Below, in pieces: positions 35,174-43,840 of a stretch of DNA of 64,000 nt. The notes beneath the pieces are model-generated. The model was not told where the DNA came from and did not search any database. It saw only the letters and a program-made list of their open reading frames with translations. The DNA comes from Bacteroidaceae bacterium. Lineage in GTDB: Bacteria > Bacteroidota > Bacteroidia > Bacteroidales > Bacteroidaceae. Both the position numbers and the translations under genes were made by a program. Position 1 is the stretch's first letter, and each line of letters opens with the position of its first letter. The DNA lies in the NCBI GenBank assembly GCA_017507105.1, contig JAFWBM010000032.1, forward strand, positions 51,559-115,558. Direction: 5' to 3'.

Positions 35174-36276
35174 CTCTCCTTTATTAATGTTATATCACCT
35201 TTTGTCACCCCAAAGAGTTTATACTCCCCCTCGAGACACTCTAATATACCGTCTATATGTTCACGGTTCACATCGGTAATAAAAATCTGTCCGAATCTAT
35301 CACCGGCAACAAGGCTGATAATCTTCTCTACCCTGCTTGAATCTAATTTGTCAAATATATCATCGAGCAACAACAGTGGAGTTTCTCCTCCCTTGCGACG
35401 CAGAAAATCGAACTGTGCCAACTTCAATGATACAAGATAACTCTTATTCTGCCCTTGCGAACCCTCCTTTTTTATAGGATAACCATCGAGTTGCATTATT
35501 AGTTCGTCACGATGTGCTCCTTTTGTTGTATGTCCCAAACGTCTGTCGTCTAAACGAGAGTTATACAACAATTGTGAAAGGTCTTTATCGGCAACATCGG
35601 AACGGTAACATAGCGACACTTTCTCTTCTCCACCTGTTATATATGAATGGAACTCTTCGAATATAGGAATCAACTCCTCCACAAAAGACTTACGACCTTC
35701 AAAAAGACGCTGTGCCTCGGCAACCATCATATCCTCTATCAATGATAGCATCTCGGAATCGGGCATTACCTCGGAACGCAACATTGCATTTCGCTGCTGA
35801 AGCGCTCTGTTGTAACGTATAAGTGCACTTAAGTACTCGCGATTATATTGAGAGATTACAACATCCATAAAACGACGACGCCCGTCGCTACCACCGGCAA
35901 TAAGCTCATTATCGGCCGGGGAGACCATAACTAGCGGAATTGAACCTATATGATCGGAGAACCTATCATAACTCTTTTTATTCTTCTTTATCTGCTTTTT
36001 ATCACCACGCTTCAGACCACAAGATATTTCGGCTGCTATACCTGAATCACTTAAATAGTTTCCTTGTATAAGAAAAAACGGATTATCATGTTTTATATTG
36101 GAACTGTCTACAGCACTGATGGCACTTTTACAGAATGAGAGATAGTATATAGCATCAAGCAGATTAGTTTTGCCCATTCCATTACAGCCAATAAAACAGT
36201 TAATCTTACCGGACAGTGAAAGAGAGACGTCGGCAAGATTTCTATAATTCAATACAGATATACTATCGAGTAACAT
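35170..36276 (-). CDS. recF: DNA replication and repair protein RecF
   Basis: A 368-residue SMC-like ATPase that helps load RecA at gaps. Walker A is CFIGCNGMGKTNLLDAI near residue 32; the ABC signature region is near KEGSQGQNKSYLVSLKLAQ and the Walker B is TPLLLLDDIFDKLDSSR. Length is normal. It is the first gene of the operon recF-DUF721-MFS-BFN-rsmE-truA-EamA-DUF3256. Confidence 0.95.
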   Translation of the reverse strand: MLLDSISVLNYRNLADVSLSLSGKINCFIGCNGMGKTNLLDAIYYLSFCKSAISAVDSSNIKHDNPFFLIQGNYLSDSGIAAEISCGLKRGDKKQIKKNKKSYDRFSDHIGSIPLVMVSPADNELIAGGSDGRRRFMDVVISQYNREYLSALIRYNRALQQRNAMLRSEVMPDSEMLSLIEDMMVAEAQRLFEGRKSFVEELIPIFEEFHSYITGGEEKVSLCYRSDVADKDLSQLLYNSRLDDRRLGHTTKGAHRDELIMQLDGYPIKKEGSQGQNKSYLVSLKLAQFDFLRRKGGETPLLLLDDIFDKLDSSRVEKIISLVAGDRFGQIFITDVNREHIDGILECLEGEYKLFGVTKGDITLIKER

Positions 36277-36300
36277 TCAATATATATAAAAAATCATGCG

Positions 36301-36308
36301 AAGATACA
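36301..36308 (-). promoter_or_regulatory. -7 box for the recF operon
   Basis: TATCTTCG on the minus strand, 24 nt before the recF ATG. No clear -33 element. Confidence 0.35.
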
Positions 36309-36401
36309 ATAAATAAACAGCTTTCAGCCACTAAAAACAAGATATTTTGATGCTTAGGACAAAAAAAGCAGCTATAATTTTCGAGCTACAAAAATTTTGA
36401 T

Positions 36402-36409
36402 TACTTTCG
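36402..36409 (+). promoter_or_regulatory. -7 box for the TPR-protein gene
   Basis: TACTTTCG with a TTTTCG about 18 nt upstream; lies 48 nt before the ATG at 36458. Confidence 0.4.
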
Positions 36410-36457
36410 CGCATATTTTGCAAACAAATATCCTGTAAATAATAAAACTATATAAAA

Positions 36458-37126
36458 ATGAGCACAAAACAGACAGAGCAGGCACCCATTGCAGTAGATG
36501 AGGTGTTGGGCAAATCAGAGGCATATGTCCTCAAAAATAAAAACACTATTATTGGCACAGTAGCTGCCATCGTAATATTAATAGCAGGCTGTATCATTTA
36601 CAACAACTATGTAGTTGAACCCGCTGAGCAAGAGGCTGCAGAGGCTCTCTTCCCTGCTCAGGCATTATTTGCAGCAGGCTCATTCCAGGAGGCTCTTGAT
36701 GGTGATGGAGTAAATCTTGGTTTTGTAGCCATTGCAGACGAGTACAGCAGCACAACAAGCGGCAATTTGGCAAATGCATACGCAGGTCTTTCACTTGCAC
36801 AGCTAGGTCGTTATGAGGAGGCTATCCCGTATCTTAAGAATTTTGACGGTGATGACCAGATGATTGCACCCGCAGTTCTTGGTGCACTTGGTAACTGCTA
36901 TGCACAGACCGGTGATAACAATGCAGCCATAAACAATTTTACAAAAGCTGCATCAAAAGCCGACAACAACACCATAAGTGCTCACTACCTCATGCAGGCA
37001 GCATTGATGCACGAGCAGGCCGGCAACAATAGCAAGGCACTTGACCTTTACGAAGAGATTAAAGAGAAATATCCCGTATCGGCACAAGGTGTTGATATAG
37101 ACAAATACATCAACCGCGTTAAGTAA
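36458..37126 (+). CDS. Membrane-anchored tetratricopeptide protein (YfgM-like)
   Basis: A 222-residue protein with a cytosolic start (1-32), one membrane span (about 33-52, TVAAIVILIAGCIIYNNYV) and a periplasmic part of three to four TPR units, for example LANAYAGLSLAQLGRYEEAI and LGALGNCYAQTGDNNAAINNF. The layout matches YfgM, which works near SecYEG with periplasmic chaperones. The link is by architecture only. A strong terminator lies between it and ribH. Confidence 0.75.
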   Translation: MSTKQTEQAPIAVDEVLGKSEAYVLKNKNTIIGTVAAIVILIAGCIIYNNYVVEPAEQEAAEALFPAQALFAAGSFQEALDGDGVNLGFVAIADEYSSTTSGNLANAYAGLSLAQLGRYEEAIPYLKNFDGDDQMIAPAVLGALGNCYAQTGDNNAAINNFTKAASKADNNTISAHYLMQAALMHEQAGNNSKALDLYEEIKEKYPVSAQGVDIDKYINRVK

Positions 37127-37137
37127 AAAACCATTAT

Positions 37138-37173
37138 AAAAAAGAGGCGGCTTTTAAAGGCCGCCTCTTTTTT
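37138..37173 (+). terminator. Terminator before ribH
   Basis: AAAAAAGAGGCGGC and its complement form a 14-bp stem with an 8-nt loop and a six-T 3' end. It starts 12 nt after the TPR gene and lies 41 nt before ribH, whose transcription must read through or start in the gap. Confidence 0.85.
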
Positions 37174-37213
37174 ATAACACCAAACCTATACAACCAACAA
37201 ATATCTTTAAGCT

Positions 37214-37696
37214 ATGGCAACCGAATTACACAACCTCTCAGAGTATGATCCCACAAAAGTTCCATCAGGAAAAGGAAAGAAAATAGGCATCGTATATGCC
37301 GAATGGAATTCAGATATCACATACGCATTACGCGACGGTGCAATAGCCACGCTTATCTCCAATGGTGTTAAGAGGGAGGAGATTACTATAAAAAGTGTCC
37401 CTGGCAGTTTTGAACTCATATATGGAGCATCACAAATGGTGAAGAGCAACAAATATGACAGTATAATAGCCATAGGATGCGTAATACGTGGGGACACTCC
37501 ACACTTCGACTACATATGCGAAGGTGTTACAGCCGGTTTATCAAAGCTTAATGTAGAGTATAACACCCCGGTAATATTTGGATTGATTACAACCAACAAC
37601 TTACAACAAGCACAAGAGCGCAGTGGAGGACGTCTTGGCAACAAAGGCGACGAATGTGCAGTTACAGCCCTACACATGATGTCCCAAGAGTGGTAA
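37214..37696 (+). CDS. ribH: 6,7-dimethyl-8-ribityllumazine synthase
   Basis: A 160-residue enzyme making the riboflavin precursor. Motifs: GIVYAEWNSDITYALRDGA at the substrate site, VPGSFELIYGASQM, GCVIRGDTPHFDYICEGV and FGLITTNNLQQAQERSGG. Length is typical. No other rib gene and no FMN riboswitch is in the window. The ATP-grasp-like gene starts 3 nt after its stop, so the two are coupled. Confidence 0.96.
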   Translation: MATELHNLSEYDPTKVPSGKGKKIGIVYAEWNSDITYALRDGAIATLISNGVKREEITIKSVPGSFELIYGASQMVKSNKYDSIIAIGCVIRGDTPHFDYICEGVTAGLSKLNVEYNTPVIFGLITTNNLQQAQERSGGRLGNKGDECAVTALHMMSQEW

Positions 37697-37699
37697 GCA

Positions 37700-38806
37700 A
37701 TGAAACGTCTCTTGCTGTTCAACAGTTCCAACGACCTGGCACTAGCCTCTGGCATGCGGGAATATATAGCCCCAAAGAGTGTTGCCAGAATGGAGAAGGA
37801 ACTCGCCTCATTACCTTTCTGGTGGAGTAATGATGGAGATGCTATCATTGTGGATAACAGCAAGGATGCATTGACCGCAAAGGCATTTTTCTCGGGACAA
37901 GGCAAAGAGATATTTTTCACATCCCCAGAAGAGGGGTATGATGCCTTGTGTAAACGAACTGGGAATATATACGAACCTTCTCCATGGGGATGGAGTAAGG
38001 CTGCCGCAGATACATATAAGAGATTCGGAGTACCACAGCATTTATTACCTAACGATAATCAGTTGGAGACAATGCGTCAGCTATCAAGCCGTGAGTTTGC
38101 AGCAAAATACATAAAGAGAGTGCTGAGCGAGGCTACAAAATCGGGATACGACAAGATAATGGTTGGGGAAAAGATGCGTTTCATCAAGTCACTATCGCAA
38201 TTAAAAATAGAGGAACGTACAATATTCAAGTCACCCTGGTCGAGCAGTGGTCGCGGAGTATTCTCGGCTGACTCAATAAATGCCCCATCGATACACGAAA
38301 AACTGACAGGTTTCATAAAACGTCAAGGAGGCTTCATTGCCGACAAGCTATACAACAAACACCTAGATTTCGCACTGGAGTTTTACATAGCAGAGGACAA
38401 GAGTGTATCGTTTATAGGTTATTCTGTATTTATAGCCGGAGATAATGGATATTACGGACACAATCTGGTTGCCTCCCAAAAAGAGCTAAGAGAGATAATC
38501 ATAGATAATGGGTGCAATCCGACACTACTCGATTGGCTTATAGAGAGCCATATCTCTCTTTTGAGAGAACAACTCTGTGACAAATACCAAGGCCCACTAG
38601 GTATAGATCTTCTTATTGCCGAGGAGGATGGCTCAATAAAGATTCACCCATGCATTGAGATTAACCTGAGAATGAATATGGGCATATTAGCTATAAACGC
38701 TTACGATAAAGGATGCAGCAACATAGCACTTGTTCCCGAGCAAACAAAGTGCTTTACGGCCAAGATAGAGGAGGGAAAGATGTTGATAGGATATAAGAAG
38801 TGCTGA
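37700..38806 (+). CDS. Uncharacterised ATP-grasp-like protein
   Basis: A 368-residue cytosolic protein with no clear family name. Features suggest an ATP-grasp fold: KSPWSSSGRG at 177-186 as the glycine-rich nucleotide loop, FALEFYIAED at 224-233, and GIDLLIAEEDG (301-311) followed by IHPCIEINLRMNMG (315-328) in the position of the metal-binding Asp/Glu-x-Asn. The N-terminal part (1-130) starts RLLLFNSSNDLALASG and has no membrane span. It is coupled to ribH (3-nt gap) and followed by a terminator. ATP-grasp enzymes ligate a carboxylate to an amine or thiol; the substrate here is unknown. Confidence 0.6.
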   Translation: MKRLLLFNSSNDLALASGMREYIAPKSVARMEKELASLPFWWSNDGDAIIVDNSKDALTAKAFFSGQGKEIFFTSPEEGYDALCKRTGNIYEPSPWGWSKAAADTYKRFGVPQHLLPNDNQLETMRQLSSREFAAKYIKRVLSEATKSGYDKIMVGEKMRFIKSLSQLKIEERTIFKSPWSSSGRGVFSADSINAPSIHEKLTGFIKRQGGFIADKLYNKHLDFALEFYIAEDKSVSFIGYSVFIAGDNGYYGHNLVASQKELREIIIDNGCNPTLLDWLIESHISLLREQLCDKYQGPLGIDLLIAEEDGSIKIHPCIEINLRMNMGILAINAYDKGCSNIALVPEQTKCFTAKIEEGKMLIGYKKC

Positions 38807-38818
38807 TTGAATAAACAA

Positions 38819-38848
38819 AAAAAAGCGTTCATTACTGAACGCTTTTTT
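38819..38848. terminator. Bidirectional terminator between ATP-grasp-like gene and secG
   Basis: AAAAAAGCGTTC and its complement (12 bp) around ATTACT, with T6 on the plus strand and, by symmetry, on the minus strand. It lies between convergent genes. Confidence 0.88.
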
Positions 38849-38863
38849 GTTGTAAATCATTAA

Positions 38864-39214
38864 TTAATTGGCATTCTCTACAGGAGCTGTCTCAACGGGA
38901 GCCTGCTGTGAGAAATCAGGAGCAACCTCCGGGTTCAACATATTTGTCTCAACAGCATTCTGCTGCAAAATGCTTTCATCAACAACAACAGTATCAGAGA
39001 TGCTTATAGAAGCACAGATGCTTACTACAGCAATAAAAGCAGCAAGACTCCATGTTGCCTTCTCAAGGAAATCTGTAGTTTTTCTAACACCCATAATCTG
39101 GTTAGAAGATGCAAATCCCGAAGCCAAACCTCCACCTTTAGAGTTCTGAATAAGAACAATCAAACACATCAATATAGATGCCAATACAATTAGAATAACA
39201 CAAAGTGTATACAT
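38864..39214 (-). CDS. secG: Preprotein translocase subunit SecG
   Basis: A 116-residue protein with two membrane spans: LCVILIVLASILMCLIVLIQ (3-22) and a second near 55-72. The loop SKGGGLASGFASSNQIMGVRKTTDFLEKATW is the family signature. The C-terminal 40 residues are a Pro/Glu/Val-rich tail usual in Bacteroidetes. It ends the cluster of TPR protein, lptE and the regulator read on the same strand. Confidence 0.92.
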   Translation of the reverse strand: MYTLCVILIVLASILMCLIVLIQNSKGGGLASGFASSNQIMGVRKTTDFLEKATWSLAAFIAVVSICASISISDTVVVDESILQQNAVETNMLNPEVAPDFSQQAPVETAPVENAN

Positions 39215-39316
39215 TTCTTATAACTATTTTAATTTTTTATTATCCTATAAAACAAAAAAACATCACAAGACCTGCCAATCATTATATTATCAACTCTTTA
39301 GCATATAAAGAAAGAA

Positions 39317-40033
39317 CTATTGGCCTTCTTTCAGCCTTTGATGTTTGACTATTTTTTCCAAAAATCTTATTTGGTCTGCAAAGTAACGGTTTTTATTCGG
39401 ATATTCCAAACATAATCGCCTAATAATTTCAAGAGCTTTACTATATTTTCGTTGTTTAATGTAAATATTAGCAAGGGTTTCCGTAAAGAATGTGGTTTCT
39501 GATAGTTCTTCTTCCACCACATCTGCAGCATGTTGCTCATTATCGTTTTTCAGCTGTAGCGTAATCTTTTCATTCTCTCCAGATAGGAAATTATCTATAA
39601 GAGATTGTCCTCTCATCTTGGGAACATCAGGAGCTGCATCATTCTTCTTAGCTGTCAGATAAGTAGATACATAATCTACAGCTGCTGCACCTTCAGCCTC
39701 TAACGACAAACTATTCCGAGGCAAATTCTCAAGGAAAGCATCTATAAGACTCATTGTTCTGTCAACGGAAATATCATCACTCTTGTTGTCTATCTTAACA
39801 GAGATACCATACCCCTCCATTAGTTCGAACAACACCTTCCTGTTTTTCAGATAAAGTGCAGCCTTGCGCATCTCCTTACCGAAATCTATATCGTGCAGAA
39901 GATATAAGTTCTTGAGCATGAGCAGCCTTGCTGCATCAAAAAAGGGATACTTAGCCACAATCATCCTCAGTTTGTACAGCGACTCCCTGTCCAAACTATC
40001 GGGGTGGGCCATATACATCCTGAGACTCTCCAT
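39317..40033 (-). CDS. TPR-like protein between lptE and secG
   Basis: A 238-residue protein with no signal peptide. The front part (1-75) is helical (ESLYKLRMIVAKYPFFDAARLLMLKNLY), the middle is acidic and loose, and the end holds a TPR-like unit (ETLANIYIKQRKYSKALEIIRRL) followed by NRYFADQIRFLEKIV. It keeps this position next to lptE and secG in Bacteroidales as far as I recall. The function is unknown; it starts 3 nt after the lptE stop. Confidence 0.75.
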   Translation of the reverse strand: MESLRMYMAHPDSLDRESLYKLRMIVAKYPFFDAARLLMLKNLYLLHDIDFGKEMRKAALYLKNRKVLFELMEGYGISVKIDNKSDDISVDRTMSLIDAFLENLPRNSLSLEAEGAAAVDYVSTYLTAKKNDAAPDVPKMRGQSLIDNFLSGENEKITLQLKNDNEQHAADVVEEELSETTFFTETLANIYIKQRKYSKALEIIRRLCLEYPNKNRYFADQIRFLEKIVKHQRLKEGQ

Positions 40034-40036
40034 ATG

Positions 40037-40567
40037 CTACCAGTTTGCCACAGCATTGTTAAATATAGACTCCACAATCTCCTTTATCATCTGGGTAACA
40101 AGTTCATCTTGCACCGACTCCAAAGATTGTGTAGCATCAAAATCACGTGTTGCCGAGAATTGGCGCTCAAAGTCCTCTTCATGGTTTGTATTGTTTGTAA
40201 AGCGTACGTTTACAGTTATCTTAAGCTGTACCATAGCCGAATATCCATCCGAAGATATTGACTTATTGAACTGGTCGTATGCCACTATCTCTCCGGCAAG
40301 TTGCAAATCTCCTCCACGCGGAACCTGCACAAGCTTAGTCTGCTGAATAAAGACATCGCTCAATGTCTCGTTAAGCATCGGCGCCATTGGTCCCCACTGA
40401 TAAGCCGCACGATTCTGGAATGTTTCAAGAGATATTGTCTTCACCTTAGTATAGTCAATTGAAGCACCTGTAAGTTTATAACTGACCTTGCAGCCGGCAA
40501 AAGCCAACAACACAATGGGTAAAATCACTAAGATAGTCTGTTGTATTCTATTCGATACCATATTCAC
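40037..40567 (-). CDS. lptE: LptE-like LPS-assembly lipoprotein
   Basis: A 176-residue lipoprotein. The signal peptide ends LLAFAGC (Cys26). The mature part begins KVSYKLTGASIDYTKVKTISLETFQNRA, the Bacteroidetes LptE pattern, followed by LNETLSDVFIQQTKL and RGGDLQLAGEIVAY. LptE plugs LptD and helps to place LPS in the outer membrane. Its start overlaps the end of the sigma-54-type regulator by 20 nt. lptD is not in the window. Confidence 0.8.
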   Translation of the reverse strand: MNMVSNRIQQTILVILPIVLLAFAGCKVSYKLTGASIDYTKVKTISLETFQNRAAYQWGPMAPMLNETLSDVFIQQTKLVQVPRGGDLQLAGEIVAYDQFNKSISSDGYSAMVQLKITVNVRFTNNTNHEEDFERQFSATRDFDATQSLESVQDELVTQMIKEIVESIFNNAVANW

Positions 40568-41762
40568 GTATTTTTCTATATAATGTACGTTCCGATATAT
40601 TCAACTCTTTTGCCGCATCTCTTCTGCGTCCACGATGTCTGTCAAGAGCAGCAATTATAGCCTTTTTCTCCATTTCATCAAGTGAAAGAGTCTCTTCGAC
40701 ATACTCTTCGCCTACGAGTTCTTCCTCTACAACATTCTGCATAGGCGAACTTATATGGATTGTAGGATGATGCGGTGCATCATGTGTTGCATAATACTGA
40801 AGATTGTCATGTGTAGCGATAGGAGCACCCTCCATCAACGTCTTTACCTGATTTCGTAACTCGGTAATATCCCGGCGCATATCAAACAACACACTATAAA
40901 GTATCTCACGTTCACTCTCGAATGTTCTTCCTCCACCACCATGCGTCTTTGTTATTGCCGGCAAATTGGCTGTCTGTTGTGGAAGATACTCCTTAACGAC
41001 AGAAGCCGTAATCTTTCTATTCAATTCGAGAATGGATATCTGCTCTGCCACATTTTTAAGCTGTCTTATATTACCCGGCCAGGAATATCCCAATAATGCC
41101 TCCTTAGCCGATTCATCGAGTTCTATTCGTGGAACATTATATTTTGCCGAGAAATCCATTACGAATTTTCTAAACAGCAGCAAAACATCCTCGCCACGTT
41201 TACGCAATGGAGGTACATTCACCGGAACAGTATTCAGACGATAAAACAGGTCCTCCCGGAAACGTCCATTGGCTATAGCCTCAGGCAGGTTTACATTCGT
41301 AGCACATACAATACGCACATCGGTCTTTTCCACCTTTGACGAACCTACACGAAGAAACTCACCATTCTCAAGAACTCGCAACAAACGCGCTTGGGTAGAC
41401 ATGGGCAACTCCCCTACCTCATCAAGGAAAATAGTACCTCCGTCTGCCTCACTGAAATATCCTTTACGTTCGCTCACTGCATCGGTAAAAGCACCTTTCA
41501 CATGTCCGAAAAGTTCAGAATCTATTGTACCTTCAGGGATTGCTCCACAGTTTACAGCAAAATATTTGCCATGTTTTCTGGCACTGTTCGTATGTATGAT
41601 TTGCGGAAAGAACTCCTTACCAACTCCGCTCTCTCCTGTAATGAGCACCGAGAGATCGGTTTTCGCTACCTGTACAGCTGTATCAATGGCACGCAACAGC
41701 GCAGGATCATTTCCTATTATCCCAAACTGTTGTTTTACCATCTGTATGTTATTCATCTCCAT
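40548..41762 (-). CDS. Sigma-54-type AAA+ transcriptional regulator with GAFTDA variant
   Basis: A 404-residue regulator without a receiver domain. AAA+ domain (about 12-240): Walker A GESGVGKE (43-50), Walker B GGTIFLDEVGELP (108-120), sensor and arginine-finger region FREDLFYRLNTVPV. The loop that touches sigma-54 reads GAFTDA (90-95) instead of GAFTGA. A linker rich in His and Glu follows, then a Fis-type helix-turn-helix at the end (AIIAALDRHRGRRRDAAKELNISERTLYRKIREYG). It heads the run regulator-lptE-TPR-secG. Confidence 0.9.
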   Translation of the reverse strand: MEMNNIQMVKQQFGIIGNDPALLRAIDTAVQVAKTDLSVLITGESGVGKEFFPQIIHTNSARKHGKYFAVNCGAIPEGTIDSELFGHVKGAFTDAVSERKGYFSEADGGTIFLDEVGELPMSTQARLLRVLENGEFLRVGSSKVEKTDVRIVCATNVNLPEAIANGRFREDLFYRLNTVPVNVPPLRKRGEDVLLLFRKFVMDFSAKYNVPRIELDESAKEALLGYSWPGNIRQLKNVAEQISILELNRKITASVVKEYLPQQTANLPAITKTHGGGGRTFESEREILYSVLFDMRRDITELRNQVKTLMEGAPIATHDNLQYYATHDAPHHPTIHISSPMQNVVEEELVGEEYVEETLSLDEMEKKAIIAALDRHRGRRRDAAKELNISERTLYRKIREYGIE

Positions 41763-41792
41763 AGTAATTGCTCTTTAATGCATGATATGGCT

Positions 41793-43640
41793 TTAGAAAG
41801 GGAAAAGCAAAGGTAAAACAAAAATCATCACAATTGCCATGATTATCTGCAATGGTAGTCCCACCTTTACATAATCCATAAATGTATACTGACCGGCCGG
41901 CATCACCAACGCATTAGGCGGTGTCGAGAATGGCGAAGCAAAACACATGCTTGCCGCTACAGCTACAGCTATAAGGAAAGGTATTGGGCTCACACCTATA
42001 GCAACGGCACTGCTCATAGCAATGGGAGCCAACAATACCGCAGTAGCTGTATTGCTTATAAACATCGTCATCAATGAGGTTGTAAAATATATTCCGGCCA
42101 TCAGCGCAATGGGGCCATAGCTACCCAATCCGCTTACCAACGTACTTGATATATACTCTGAAACTCCTGTCTTCTCCAACGCAGTGGACATTGGCATCAT
42201 TGCAGCAATAAGCACAATACTCTCCCAATTTATGGTTTTGTATGCAGCCTCGACATTTCTGAAACAACCGGTCAACACCATCAAAAGTCCTGCTATCAAG
42301 ACAGCTGTAACAGGAGCTACCGGTATAAAATCGAACACCATTGCAACAATCATGAGCAACATTATACCTGCTGCCAGCGGAGCCTTATAGTCAAGTGTAA
42401 CCTTTGCAGCCTCCTCTAATGGACGGCCGACAACAATCCACTCATTAGTCTCTTTCTCCAACGCCGCTATATTATCCCATGTACCCTGAACCAACAACAA
42501 GTCGTCACTACCTATTCGTTCCTCGGCAAGTCCCTGAAGAATATATTTGTTCTTTCGGCATATACCCAACACATTAACATTAAAACGCGAACGGAACTCC
42601 GACTCCTTAATTTTTTTATTAATGAGAGTTGACGAGGGCATAAGCACTATCTCGGCAACACCTATGTCATAAAAGTCAAGCGAAAGTGTCTTGCCTTGTT
42701 CCTCCGATAAATAGTGCAGGTTATACTCTTGCGCAAAAGCATGTACACTCTCGCGATTTCCTGTAAGAAAAAGAATATCCTCACTATTGAGTACTGTATC
42801 CGACTCAGCTGCAAGTTGTATTACCTTTTTCAGGAGTCTGTTCTGTGCACGCTCCACCCTGCGCACCTCAATTATATTTATTCCATATTTGCTGCGGGCA
42901 TTGAGTTCTACAATCATCTTTCCAAGCAGAGTTGAGTTGTCACAAACCTGCAAACGATGCAGACTGCTAGAGATTCCATACTCTTTAACCAACGTCTTGA
43001 GAGATTTTCCGGCACTTGCACTCTCACCGCTTAATGTTCCCTGTTTCGACAAAAACCATTTAGTAAGAGGTAAAAGTACCAAGGTTCCTACAGCCACACA
43101 AACAAGTCCTACAGGAGTGAAAGAGAAGAACGACAATCCCTCATGCCCTGCTTGTAGAAGAGTATTGTTTACAACAAGGTTAGGCGGTGTTCCGATAAGA
43201 GTCATCATACCTCCCATACTACTTGCAAAGGCCAACGGCATAAGCAATCTCGAAGGATTCATCTTCATGCTCATAGCCATACTTACTACAATAGGCAACA
43301 GCAAAGCGACAGTTCCGGTATTACTTACAAATGCACCGATACCCGATGTAACAAGCATAACCAGTAAAAAAAGTCTGGTCTCACTATTTCCTGCAAGTTT
43401 CATCAACTTCGAGCTTATCATCTTGGCCAATCCGGTTTGAAAAATTGCTCCACCCACAACAAAAAGGCCAATCATCATTATTACAACATTATTCGAAAAA
43501 CCGGCCAACGCCTCTTCGGGAGTAAGTATCTGAAATATTAGAAGTGCCGCCAAAGCACACAATGCAACAATATCTGAACGTACCTTTCCATTAACGAAAA
43601 AGAGTACAGATAACAACAATATGGTTAAGGTTATATACAT
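41793..43640 (-). CDS. SLC13-family permease with two TrkA-C domains
   Basis: A 615-residue transporter from ATG 43640 (43715 adds 25 unlikely residues that overlap the promoter). About 11 spans in two halves: front half with FSNNVVIMMIGLFVVGGAIFQTGLA and GTPPNLVVNNTLL; back half with FISNTATAVLLAPIAMSSA and FSTPPNALVMPAGQY, the two SNT/TPPN motifs of the ion-transport fold. Between the halves are two RCK_C (TrkA-C) domains (about 215-305 and 320-400). The anion may be sulfate or a dicarboxylate; not decidable. Confidence 0.87.
   Translation of the reverse strand: MYITLTILLLSVLFFVNGKVRSDIVALCALAALLIFQILTPEEALAGFSNNVVIMMIGLFVVGGAIFQTGLAKMISSKLMKLAGNSETRLFLLVMLVTSGIGAFVSNTGTVALLLPIVVSMAMSMKMNPSRLLMPLAFASSMGGMMTLIGTPPNLVVNNTLLQAGHEGLSFFSFTPVGLVCVAVGTLVLLPLTKWFLSKQGTLSGESASAGKSLKTLVKEYGISSSLHRLQVCDNSTLLGKMIVELNARSKYGINIIEVRRVERAQNRLLKKVIQLAAESDTVLNSEDILFLTGNRESVHAFAQEYNLHYLSEEQGKTLSLDFYDIGVAEIVLMPSSTLINKKIKESEFRSRFNVNVLGICRKNKYILQGLAEERIGSDDLLLVQGTWDNIAALEKETNEWIVVGRPLEEAAKVTLDYKAPLAAGIMLLMIVAMVFDFIPVAPVTAVLIAGLLMVLTGCFRNVEAAYKTINWESIVLIAAMMPMSTALEKTGVSEYISSTLVSGLGSYGPIALMAGIYFTTSLMTMFISNTATAVLLAPIAMSSAVAIGVSPIPFLIAVAVAASMCFASPFSTPPNALVMPAGQYTFMDYVKVGLPLQIIMAIVMIFVLPLLFPF
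41808..41815 (-). promoter_or_regulatory. -7 box for the sigma-54-type regulator
   Basis: TACCTTTG on the minus strand, 45 nt before the ATG and within the 3' end of the SLC13 gene. No clear -33 element. Confidence 0.4.
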
Positions 43641-43685
43641 ACCAATATTATTATTTTTGATTAAAAATATTTGATATTCGAAGTG

Positions 43686-43716
43686 CAAAAATAAGAAAAA
43701 ATTGCACCAAATCAAA
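43686..43716 (-). promoter_or_regulatory. Promoter of the SLC13 gene
   Basis: Minus strand: TTTG (43713-43716), 19 nt, TATTTTTG (43686-43693). A full match to the consensus; the ATG is 45 nt downstream. Confidence 0.7.
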
Positions 43717-43749
43717 GCCTGACAAGCAATGAACTATCAGTATTTTTCT

Positions 43750-43757
43750 TACCTTTG
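43750..43757 (+). promoter_or_regulatory. -7 box for tamB
   Basis: TACCTTTG, 50 nt before the likely coding start at 43808 and 83 nt before the TTG at 43841. The -33 region has no clear TTG. Confidence 0.4.
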
Positions 43758-43840
43758 CAATAATTTAACAAAAAGATACCCAGAACCATCTCAAACACCG
43801 CTTTACCATTAAGAGACTAAGAAACATATCACTTGTTTTA

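Noticed and set aside
37127..37213. FMN riboswitch before ribH
   Set aside because: The gap is 87 nt and is filled mostly by the terminator; no riboswitch core is seen.
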